7,475 nt of DNA from Pseudomonadota bacterium (lineage in GTDB: Bacteria > Pseudomonadota > Gammaproteobacteria > Xanthomonadales > Xanthomonadaceae), in NCBI GenBank assembly GCA_023395465.1, contig JAEWZE010000284.1:1-7475 (forward strand), given 5' to 3'. The notes below the pieces were generated by a model, which was given only the letters and a program-made list of their open reading frames with translations, made no database searches and was not told where the DNA came from. Made by a program: the position numbers and the translations under genes. Below, piece by piece: positions 1 through 5,458 of this stretch. Position 1 is the first letter of the stretch. Every line of letters starts with the position of its first letter.

Positions 1-2
1 GC

Positions 3-521
3 GCAGGCTCGCCGGGCTTCCTCGACGGACGCCGCGCCCCGGCCCAAGCCCGCGCCCGCGCGGCCTGGCGACAGCCCGCGGCGGTCGCTGGACTGCTGGT
101 GCTGCTCGGCCTGCAGATCGTGCTTGCCGACCGCGACCGCCTGGCTGCTGACGCGCAATGGCGTCCGCTGGTCGCCGGCGTGTGCGGCGTCCTGGGCTGC
201 AGCCTGCCGCCGTGGCGCGAACCCGACGCCTTCGTCCTGCTCGCGCGCGACGTGCGCCCGCATCCGCAGCAGGCCGGTGCGCTGCGCGCGAGCGCCTCGT
301 TCCGCAACGACGCACGCTGGCCGCAACCCTGGCCGCAAGTGCTGCTCACGCTGTCCGACGTGGACGGACGCGCGGTCGCGGCACGCGCATTCGCCCCCGA
401 GGAGTATCTCGGTGGCGCGCCGGATACGCCCCTGCTCGCGGCCGGACAGTCGGTGGACATCGCGCTGGACATCGGCGAGCCGTCGACCGAGACGGTGTCC
501 TACGCCTGGGACCTGTACTAG
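3..521 (+). CDS. DUF3426 domain membrane protein, 3' part (5' end outside window)
   Basis: This frame is open from the window edge to TAG at 519-521 and encodes the last 172 residues of a longer protein. The GTG at 99 lies inside a hydrophobic stretch and is not a credible start. An Ala/Arg/Pro-rich linker leads to one probable membrane helix (about 78-128, AAVAGLLVLLGLQIVLA). A domain with the DUF3426 pattern follows: a C-x4-C pair in VCGVLGC, LPPWREP, a V-x-P-H-P segment, a central N-x-A-x-W-PQPWP-x-V-x-L-x-L-D block and R-x-F-x-P-E-E-YL. Relatives usually start with a zinc-ribbon (MJ0042-type) finger, which would lie upstream and cannot be seen here. Topology would be a cytoplasmic N-terminus and a periplasmic C-terminal domain. 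Function is unknown. In related bacteria it lies between prmA and (dusB-)fis, consistent with fis downstream here. The family call is fairly sure; any role is not. Confidence 0.85.
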   Translation, partial: AGSPGFLDGRRAPAQARARAAWRQPAAVAGLLVLLGLQIVLADRDRLAADAQWRPLVAGVCGVLGCSLPPWREPDAFVLLARDVRPHPQQAGALRASASFRNDARWPQPWPQVLLTLSDVDGRAVAARAFAPEEYLGGAPDTPLLAAGQSVDIALDIGEPSTETVSYAWDLY

Positions 522-543
522 ACCAACGACGCAGGCGTTCGCA

Positions 544-573
544 TTGTCGACTGCGACCGCGAGGCGCTAGACT
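544..573 (+). promoter_or_regulatory. candidate sigma-70 promoter for fis
   Basis: In the 114-nt gap between the DUF3426 gene and fis, TTGTCG (544-549) and TAGACT (568-573) are separated by 18 nt. The -10 candidate matches TATAAT at four of six positions, including the key T, A and final T. Transcription would start near 580 and give a leader of about 55 nt. The hexamers are weak but stand out in this GC-rich gap. No operator or riboswitch is recognisable. fis could equally be read from a promoter upstream of the window. Confidence 0.35.
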
Positions 574-635
574 CGATCGCCCCGCGATGACCGCCGCCCC
601 GTGCGCCGCGTCGCCCGGCCGCACCGAGCGCCCCA

Positions 636-908
636 TTGAACACCGCAGAACACACCGACTCCGCCATCCGCAGCGCGCCGCGCGCACCGCTGCGCGAACA
701 CGTCGCCAATTCGGTGCGACGCTACCTGGGCGACCTCAACGGCAGCGATGCCGACAACCTCTACCAGATCGCGCTGCGCGAACTGGAAATCCCGCTGTTC
801 CTGGAAGTGCTGGGCCACTGCGACGGCAACCAGAGCCGCGCGGCGACCATGCTCGGCATCCATCGCGCAACGTTGCGCAAGAAACTGCGCGAATACGGCA
901 TCGGCTGA
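636..908 (+). CDS. fis: Fis family nucleoid-associated DNA-binding protein
   Basis: This encodes a 90-residue Fis-like protein; E. coli Fis has 98. Fis is a homodimer that bends DNA and acts as a global regulator and nucleoid organiser, affecting rRNA promoters, recombination and supercoiling. The C-terminal third (about 62-90) is the Fis helix-turn-helix: GNQSRAA (64-70), then LGIHRATLRKKLREYG, with the basic RKKL recognition region. The middle, with LREHVANSVRRYL and EIPLFLEVL, matches the dimerisation helices. The start is TTG at 636. The frame has a stop at 588-590 and no ATG, GTG or TTG between it and 636, so TTG is the first usable start, with only a weak GAG (626-628) as Shine-Dalgarno. 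Starting later would remove part of the dimerisation core. purH follows after 58 nt. The frame and family are secure; the exact start is somewhat less so. Confidence 0.93.
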   Translation: MNTAEHTDSAIRSAPRAPLREHVANSVRRYLGDLNGSDADNLYQIALRELEIPLFLEVLGHCDGNQSRAATMLGIHRATLRKKLREYGIG

Positions 909-932
909 GCCGCGGCCACGCGCGCGGCTGGC

Positions 933-938
933 TATAAT
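933..938 (+). promoter_or_regulatory. purH promoter, perfect TATAAT -10 box
   Basis: TATAAT stands 24 nt after the fis stop in an otherwise GC-dominated 58-nt gap. No -35 hexamer is recognisable at 16-18 nt spacing (the region near 909-916 reads GCCGCGGC), and a TG lies one base too far upstream for a canonical extended -10. Transcription would begin around 945 and leave a leader of about 22 nt before the ATG at 967. The leader is pyrimidine-rich with no Shine-Dalgarno. I infer that this promoter drives purH and probably the genes through purD. No PurR-type operator could be recognised by eye. Confidence 0.65.
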
Positions 939-966
939 TCCGCCTCTTTTCCGCGCCGTGCCCCCC

Positions 967-2553
967 ATGACCCACGATCTCCTGCCCCTGCGCCGGGCAC
1001 TGCTGTCCGTGTCCGACAAGACCGGGCTGATCGAGCTCGCCACCGCCCTGTCCGGCCGCGGCGTGGCGCTGCTGTCCACCGGCGGCACCGCGAAGGCGAT
1101 CCGCGAGGCCGGCCTGCCGGTGCAGGACGTCGCCGAACTCACCGGCTTCCCCGAGATGATGGATGGCCGGGTCAAGACCCTGCACCCGATGGTGCACGGC
1201 GGTCTGCTCGGTCGCGCCGGCACCGACGACGCGGTGATGGCCGAACACGGCATCGCCCCGATCGACCTGCTGGTGCTCAACCTCTATCCGTTCGAGACGG
1301 TGACGGCGAAGGCCGGCTGCACCCTGGCCGATGCGGTGGAGAACATCGACATCGGCGGCCCGGCGATGCTGCGTTCGGCGGCGAAGAACTTCGCGCGCGT
1401 GGCGGTGGCGACCTCGCCCGACCAGTACGCCGGCCTGCTCGCCGAACTCGAGGCCAGCGACGGCCGGCTGTCGGCCGCGACGCGCTTCGCGCTGTCGGTG
1501 GCCGCGTTCAACCGCGTGGCGCAGTACGACGCGGCGATCAGCAACTATCTGTCCGCCATCACCGACGGCTCTGGCGAGGTGCCGGTGCGCGCGCCGTTCG
1601 CCGCCCAGGCCAACGGCAGCTTCGTCAAGGTGATGGACCTGCGTTACGGCGAGAACCCGCACCAGAAGGCCGCGTTCTACCGCGACCTGCATCCGGCGCC
1701 CGGTTCGCTCGCTACGTTCACCCAGCTGCAGGGCAAGGAGCTGAGCTACAACAACATCGCCGACTCCGATGCGGCCTGGGAATGCGTGCGCCAGTTCGAC
1801 GCGCCCGCCTGCGTGATCGTCAAGCACGCCAATCCCTGCGGCGTGGCGGTGGGCAGCGGCTGCGGCGAGGCCTACGAGCGGGCCTACGCCACCGACCCGA
1901 CCAGTGCCTTCGGCGGCATCATCGCCTTCAACCGCCCGCTCGACGCGGCCACGGCGAAGCACATCCTCGACCGCCAGTTCGTCGAGGTGCTGCTGGCGCC
2001 CGACTACGACGAGGGCGCGCTCGCGTACGCGAGGAAGAAGGCCAACGTGCGCGTGCTGCGCATCGCGCTGGCGCCGGCGTCGAGCGGGTTCATCGACACC
2101 AAGCGCGTGGGTTCGGGCCTGCTGATGCAGACCGCCGACGACCGCGTGGTCGCGCGCGACGAGCTGAAGGTGGTGACGAAGCTCGCGCCGGACGAGGCGC
2201 AGTTCGACGACCTGCTGTTCGCGTGGAAGGTGGCCAAGTTCGTGAAGTCCAACGCCATCGTGTACGCGAAGGACCACCGCACCGTCGGCGTGGGCGCCGG
2301 CCAGATGAGCCGCGTGTACTCGGCGCGCATCGCCGGCATCAAGGCGGTGGACGCGGGCCTGCAGGTGCCCGGCTCGGTGATGGCGTCCGATGCCTTCTTC
2401 CCGTTCCGCGACGGCATCGATGCCGCCGCCGAGGCCGGGATCAGGGCGGTGATCCAGCCCGGGGGGTCGATGCGCGATGCCGAGGTGATCGCCGCGGCCG
2501 ACGAGCATGGCATCGCCATGGTGTTCACCGGCGTGCGCCACTTCCGCCACTGA
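967..2553 (+). CDS. purH: bifunctional AICAR formyltransferase / IMP cyclohydrolase PurH
   Basis: This cytoplasmic enzyme catalyses the last two steps of de novo IMP synthesis: formylation of AICAR with 10-formyl-THF, then ring closure of FAICAR to IMP. The product has 528 residues, normal for PurH. The N-terminal MGS-fold cyclohydrolase domain shows SDKTG (16-20), STGGT (37-41) and FPEMMDGRVKTLHP (61-74). The transformylase part shows RYGENPHQ (226-233), KHANPCG (286-292), whose Lys-His pair is catalytic in the family, and DPTSAFGG (310-317). The end has the typical SDAFFPFRDG and QPGGSMRD segments and finishes in VRHFRH. The chosen start is ATG 967, matching the usual short N-terminus before LRRALLSVSDKTG. 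An in-frame GTG at 958 is an alternative, and neither has a visible Shine-Dalgarno. A promoter-like TATAAT lies just upstream, and an antiporter gene follows after 18 nt. The gene is intact with no missing motif. Confidence 0.98.
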   Translation: MTHDLLPLRRALLSVSDKTGLIELATALSGRGVALLSTGGTAKAIREAGLPVQDVAELTGFPEMMDGRVKTLHPMVHGGLLGRAGTDDAVMAEHGIAPIDLLVLNLYPFETVTAKAGCTLADAVENIDIGGPAMLRSAAKNFARVAVATSPDQYAGLLAELEASDGRLSAATRFALSVAAFNRVAQYDAAISNYLSAITDGSGEVPVRAPFAAQANGSFVKVMDLRYGENPHQKAAFYRDLHPAPGSLATFTQLQGKELSYNNIADSDAAWECVRQFDAPACVIVKHANPCGVAVGSGCGEAYERAYATDPTSAFGGIIAFNRPLDAATAKHILDRQFVEVLLAPDYDEGALAYARKKANVRVLRIALAPASSGFIDTKRVGSGLLMQTADDRVVARDELKVVTKLAPDEAQFDDLLFAWKVAKFVKSNAIVYAKDHRTVGVGAGQMSRVYSARIAGIKAVDAGLQVPGSVMASDAFFPFRDGIDAAAEAGIRAVIQPGGSMRDAEVIAAADEHGIAMVFTGVRHFRH

Positions 2554-2571
2554 CACCGGCCTGCCGCGGTG

Positions 2572-3654
2572 ATGCTCGCCCTGCTGTTCGTCGCCGGCCT
2601 CGGCTTGCTGCTGATGGGAGCGGAACTGCTCGTGCGCGGCGCTTCGCGCCTGGCGCTCGCGCTGGGCCTCACCCCGATCGTGATCGGACTGACGGTGGTG
2701 TCGATCGGCACCAGCGCGCCGGAACTGGCGATCAGCGTCGGCGGCGCGCTGTCGGGTGCGCCGGATCTGGCCCTAGGCAACGTGGTGGGCAGCAATATCG
2801 CCAACGTCCTGCTGGTGCTGGGCGTGGTGGCGCTGGTCACCCCGCTGGTGGTGCAGCGCCAGCTGGTGTGGCTGGACGTGCCGATCATGATCGCCGCGTC
2901 CGGCGCCTGCTTCGCCATGGCGCTCGACGGCCGCATCGCGCGCTGGGAAGGCGCGCTGCTCGTCGCCTGCGCGGTGGCCTACACCGTGTTCCTGGTGCGG
3001 CTGGCACGACGCAAGCCCGAGCAGGTGCCCGAACAGCCGGGCGTGGCGAACGGCAAGCCGGTCGGCCTTGCACGCCAGCTGCTGCTGATCGCGGCTGGAC
3101 TTGCGATGCTGGTGATCGGCGCCCGGCTGCTGGTGCGCGCCGCCACCGAGACCGCGACCGCGTTCGGCCTGAGCGAACTGGTCATCGGCCTGACCGTGGT
3201 CGCCGTGGGCACCTCGCTGCCGGAAATCGCCACGTCGATCCTGGCTGCAGTGCGCGGCGAACGCGACCTGGCGGTCGGCAACATCGTGGGCAGCTGCATC
3301 TTCAACCTGCTGCTGGTGCTGGGCGCGACCGCGCTGGTGGCGGCCGAGGGCGTGCCGGTGAATCCGGCCGCGCTGCGCTTCGACCTGCCGGTGATGACCG
3401 CGGTGGCCGTGGCCTGCCTGCCGATCTTCTTCACCGGCCACTGCATCCACCGCTGGGAAGGCGCGGTGTTCGTGGGCTACTACGTCGCCTATGTCGCCTA
3501 CCTGGTCATGGCGGCGGCGCGCCATGAGGCGCTGGGCGATTTCCGCGAGGTGATGGTCTACGTGGTGATGCCGCTGACCGTACTCACGGTGGCGGCGGTC
3601 ATGCTCGACAGCCTGAAGTCGCGCCGCCAGGCGCGCGGGACGGGTGCGCCATGA
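2572..3654 (+). CDS. calcium/sodium antiporter, CaCA family (YrbG-like)
   Basis: This inner-membrane exchanger of 360 residues is expected to move Ca2+ outward against Na+ or another cation. Two inverted alpha repeats are clear. Alpha-1 has GLTVVSIGTSAPE (39-51) and GNVVGSNIAN (69-78). Alpha-2 has GLTVVAVGTSLPE (206-218) and GNIVGSCIFN (236-245). The acidic GTSxPE residues E51 and E218 are the expected ion ligands. The halves are joined by a hydrophilic loop at about 144-168. I count about ten or eleven hydrophobic segments; the last (about 327-345) is followed by a basic KSRRQAR tail, suggesting a cytoplasmic C-terminus. E. coli YrbG is about 325 residues, so this member is somewhat longer. 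The start is ATG 2572; GTG 2569, directly before it, is an alternative. No Shine-Dalgarno is obvious. The stop overlaps the next start as ATGA. Cys242 replaces the commoner Asn of GSNIFN. Actual ion specificity cannot be read from sequence. Confidence 0.93.
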   Translation: MLALLFVAGLGLLLMGAELLVRGASRLALALGLTPIVIGLTVVSIGTSAPELAISVGGALSGAPDLALGNVVGSNIANVLLVLGVVALVTPLVVQRQLVWLDVPIMIAASGACFAMALDGRIARWEGALLVACAVAYTVFLVRLARRKPEQVPEQPGVANGKPVGLARQLLLIAAGLAMLVIGARLLVRAATETATAFGLSELVIGLTVVAVGTSLPEIATSILAAVRGERDLAVGNIVGSCIFNLLLVLGATALVAAEGVPVNPAALRFDLPVMTAVAVACLPIFFTGHCIHRWEGAVFVGYYVAYVAYLVMAAARHEALGDFREVMVYVVMPLTVLTVAAVMLDSLKSRRQARGTGAP

Positions 3655-3658
3655 GGTC
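3647..3658 (+). repeat. 12-bp direct repeat, left copy (antiporter/lipoprotein junction)
   Basis: CGCCATGAGGTC here is identical to 4042-4053, with an offset of 395 bp; the flanking bases differ on both sides. This copy carries the antiporter TGA (3652-3654) and the lipoprotein ATG (3651-3653). The identity is seen directly; any origin by recombination is inference. Confidence 0.7.
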
Positions 3659-4049
3659 GCGAGCGGCGATGGCGATGGCGGCCGCCTGCGTGCTGGCTGC
3701 CTGCGGCGACCGCCCCGATGCGCTGGCGGCAGCGCGCGATGCACTGGGCTCCGACCTGCCGCAGCCCTATTTCGAGGACCTGGTGACCGAGTCGGCCAGC
3801 ATCGAGGGCCGGCGCCTCGTGCTGCTGGTGCGCAGCCCCGAGGGCGATGCCGTCCGGACCCGCGAACACCCGCAGTTCCAGCAGTTGCGCCAGAGCGAAC
3901 AGGAAGAGATGCGGCAGCTTTGCGCGCTGCCGCCGGTGCAGGCGCTGGCCGACAGCGATGCGGTGCTGGTGCGGCGCTTCGTCGACCGCCATGACAAGGT
4001 CTTCTTCGAAACCACCCTGCCCGCGCGCGACTGCGCGCCCACGCCATGA
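3651..4049 (+). CDS. small hypothetical lipoprotein
   Basis: This encodes 132 residues of unknown function. The N-terminus is a lipoprotein signal peptide: basic MRSR, a short Ala/Met-rich core and a lipobox V-L-A-A-C ending at Cys18. The mature protein would begin C-G-D. There is no Asp at +2, so outer-membrane sorting is the default expectation. The rest is polar and probably periplasmic, with an E/Q-rich helical stretch at about 74-90. Cys91 and Cys128 could form a disulfide around the DSDAVLVRRFVDRHDKVFFE core. I do not recognise a named family. The ATG overlaps the antiporter stop (ATGA), implying translational coupling, and upstream Shine-Dalgarno support is weak (GGGA near 3637-3640). 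purD begins 10 nt after the stop. The lipoprotein call is supported by the signal; a role with the antiporter would be speculation. Confidence 0.85.
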   Translation: MRSRAAMAMAAACVLAACGDRPDALAAARDALGSDLPQPYFEDLVTESASIEGRRLVLLVRSPEGDAVRTREHPQFQQLRQSEQEEMRQLCALPPVQALADSDAVLVRRFVDRHDKVFFETTLPARDCAPTP

Positions 4050-4053
4050 GGTC
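4042..4053 (+). repeat. 12-bp direct repeat, right copy (lipoprotein/purD junction)
   Basis: This is the second copy of CGCCATGAGGTC. It holds the lipoprotein stop TGA (4047-4049), at the same repeat position as the antiporter stop in the left copy, and the GAGG (4048-4051) that serves as the Shine-Dalgarno of purD. Confidence 0.7.
4048..4051 (+). promoter_or_regulatory. purD ribosome binding site deciding a GTG start
   Basis: GAGG overlaps the lipoprotein stop codon and lies 8 nt before GTG 4060. This fixes the purD start at the GTG that places KILVIGSGGREH at the N-terminus, as usual for PurD. The arrangement suggests ribosomes ending the lipoprotein could reinitiate at purD. Confidence 0.7.
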
Positions 4054-4059
4054 CGTATC

Positions 4060-5367
4060 GTGAAAATCCTGGTCATCGGTTCCGGCGGACGCGAGCACGC
4101 GCTGGCGTGGAAGCTGGCGCAGTCGCCGCGCGTGAGCGAAGTGATCGTCGCCCCCGGCAACGCGGGCACCGCAACCGAACCGCGCTGCCGCAACGCCGCG
4201 GTCAAGGCCACCGATCTCGAGGCACTGCTGCAGCTGGCGCAGGACGAGGACGTGGCGCTGACCGTGGTTGGCCCCGAGGTGCCTCTGGTGGCCGGCGTGG
4301 TCGACCGCTTCCGCGCCGCCGGGCTGCGCATCTTCGGCCCTACCGCCGCCGCCGCGCAGCTCGAGGGCAGCAAGGCCTTCGCCAAGGACTTCCTCGCCCG
4401 CCACGGCATTCCCACCGCGTTCTACGCCGTGCACACGCAGGTCGACGCGGCCTTGGACTACATCCGCGAGAAGGGCGCGCCAATCGTGGTCAAGGCCGAC
4501 GGCCTGGCTGCCGGCAAGGGCGTGATCGTGGCGATGACGCTGGAGGAAGCCGAGGCCGCGGTCCGCGACATGCTCGGCGGCAACGCCTTCGGCGACGCCG
4601 GCGCGCGCGTGGTGATCGAGGAGTTCCTGGACGGCGAGGAGGCCAGCTTCATCTCGATGGTCGACGGCCGCAGCGCGCTGCCGATGGCCACCAGCCAGGA
4701 CCACAAGCGCGTCGGCGACGGCGACACCGGACCCAATACCGGCGGCATGGGCGCGTACTCGCCCGCGCCGGTGGTAACGGCCGAGGTGCACGCGCGCGTC
4801 ATGCGCGAGATCGTCGAACCCACCGTGCGCGGCATGGCCGCCGACGGCGCGCCGTTCACCGGCTTCCTCTACGCCGGGCTGATGATCGATGCGGCGGGCG
4901 CGCCGAAGGTGATCGAGTTCAACGTGCGCTTCGGCGACCCGGAAACCCAGCCGGTACTGCTGCGGCTGCAGTCCGACCTCGTCGACCTGGTCGAGGCTGC
5001 GCTGGACGGCCGGCTCCAAGAGGCCGAGGCGGTCTGGGATCCGCGGCCCTCGCTGGGCGTGGTGATGGCCGCCCGGCCCTACCCGGACACGCCTGTCACC
5101 GGCGACGTGATCTCCGGCCTCGATCCGGCCGGCAGCGCGGCTGCGCAGGCGGCGGTGAAGGTCTTCCATGCCGGCACCGCCTTCGACGCCGCGGGCCGGG
5201 TGGTCAGTGCCGGCGGCCGCGTGCTGTGCGTGGCCGCGCTCGGCGAATCGGTCCGCGACGCGCAGCGCAACGCCTATGCGCGCGTGGAGAGCATCGGCTG
5301 GGAACACGAGTTCCACCGCCGCGACATCGGCTGGCGCGCGGTCGCGCGGGAAGACGGCGCAGCCTGA
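4060..5367 (+). CDS. purD: phosphoribosylamine-glycine ligase PurD (GAR synthetase)
   Basis: This enzyme joins glycine to 5-phosphoribosylamine with ATP to give GAR, the second step of purine synthesis. The product has 435 residues, close to the usual length. The N-domain shows GSGGREHAL (7-15), GPEVPL (71-76) and GSKAF (103-107). The ATP-grasp part shows IVVKADGLAAGKG (142-154), GEEAS (192-196), QDHKRVGDGDTGPNTGGMG (213-231) and the GARS signature RFGDPETQ (290-297). The C-terminal domain with SLGVVMAARPYP and the AGGRVLCVAALG segment is complete. The start is GTG 4060, supported by GAGG at 4048-4051. No ATG lies between it and the upstream gene in this frame. It is probably transcribed with purH, the antiporter and the lipoprotein. 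purH and purD are often adjacent in gammaproteobacteria; here two genes separate them. All signature residues are present. Confidence 0.98.
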   Translation: MKILVIGSGGREHALAWKLAQSPRVSEVIVAPGNAGTATEPRCRNAAVKATDLEALLQLAQDEDVALTVVGPEVPLVAGVVDRFRAAGLRIFGPTAAAAQLEGSKAFAKDFLARHGIPTAFYAVHTQVDAALDYIREKGAPIVVKADGLAAGKGVIVAMTLEEAEAAVRDMLGGNAFGDAGARVVIEEFLDGEEASFISMVDGRSALPMATSQDHKRVGDGDTGPNTGGMGAYSPAPVVTAEVHARVMREIVEPTVRGMAADGAPFTGFLYAGLMIDAAGAPKVIEFNVRFGDPETQPVLLRLQSDLVDLVEAALDGRLQEAEAVWDPRPSLGVVMAARPYPDTPVTGDVISGLDPAGSAAAQAAVKVFHAGTAFDAAGRVVSAGGRVLCVAALGESVRDAQRNAYARVESIGWEHEFHRRDIGWRAVAREDGAA

Positions 5368-5458
5368 CGCCAGGCCGCCACACGCACCCTGAGCCCGCGC
5401 GGGCCACGGACGGACGGCGCGCGGGCAGGTCCGGATACCGCAGCGCGCCCCGACGCGT
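5368..5458. other. convergent intergenic gap with a GC-only inverted repeat
   Basis: This is the 91-nt space between the convergent purD and oxidoreductase stops. GCCCGCGCG (5393-5401) can pair with CGCGCGGGC (5418-5426), forming a perfect 9-bp stem with a 16-nt loop. The left arm is also part of a 12-nt perfect palindrome at 5393-5404. The loop repeats GGAC. No T tract follows on either strand, so a classical intrinsic terminator is not shown. The hairpin may act as a bidirectional transcript end or only stabilise 3' ends. No coding sequence is credible here. Confidence 0.4.

Noticed and set aside
99..101. GTG 99 as the start of the DUF3426 gene
   Set aside because: The same frame is open to the window edge, and the codon lies within the membrane helix, so it is an internal valine.
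748..966. N-terminal extension of purH back to 748
   Set aside because: It would overlap fis out of frame and add residues absent from PurH proteins. ATG 967 gives the normal family N-terminus and length.
939..966. Purine riboswitch or attenuator in the purH leader
   Set aside because: The predicted leader is only about 22 nt and lacks any aptamer-like stems, so there is no room for such an element.
2457..2466. G-run in purH as a possible frameshift
   Set aside because: The frame continues unbroken with conserved PurH sequence on both sides (IQPGGSMRD).
736..2556. 606-residue minus-strand open frame over purH
   Set aside because: It is rich in His, Arg, Val and Gly with no domain pattern, and mirrors the codon structure of purH. 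It is a shadow of purH.
1782..3527. 581-residue plus-strand frame overlapping purH and the antiporter
   Set aside because: It is an Arg/Gly/Ala-rich out-of-frame translation with no recognisable motif that crosses two well-supported genes.
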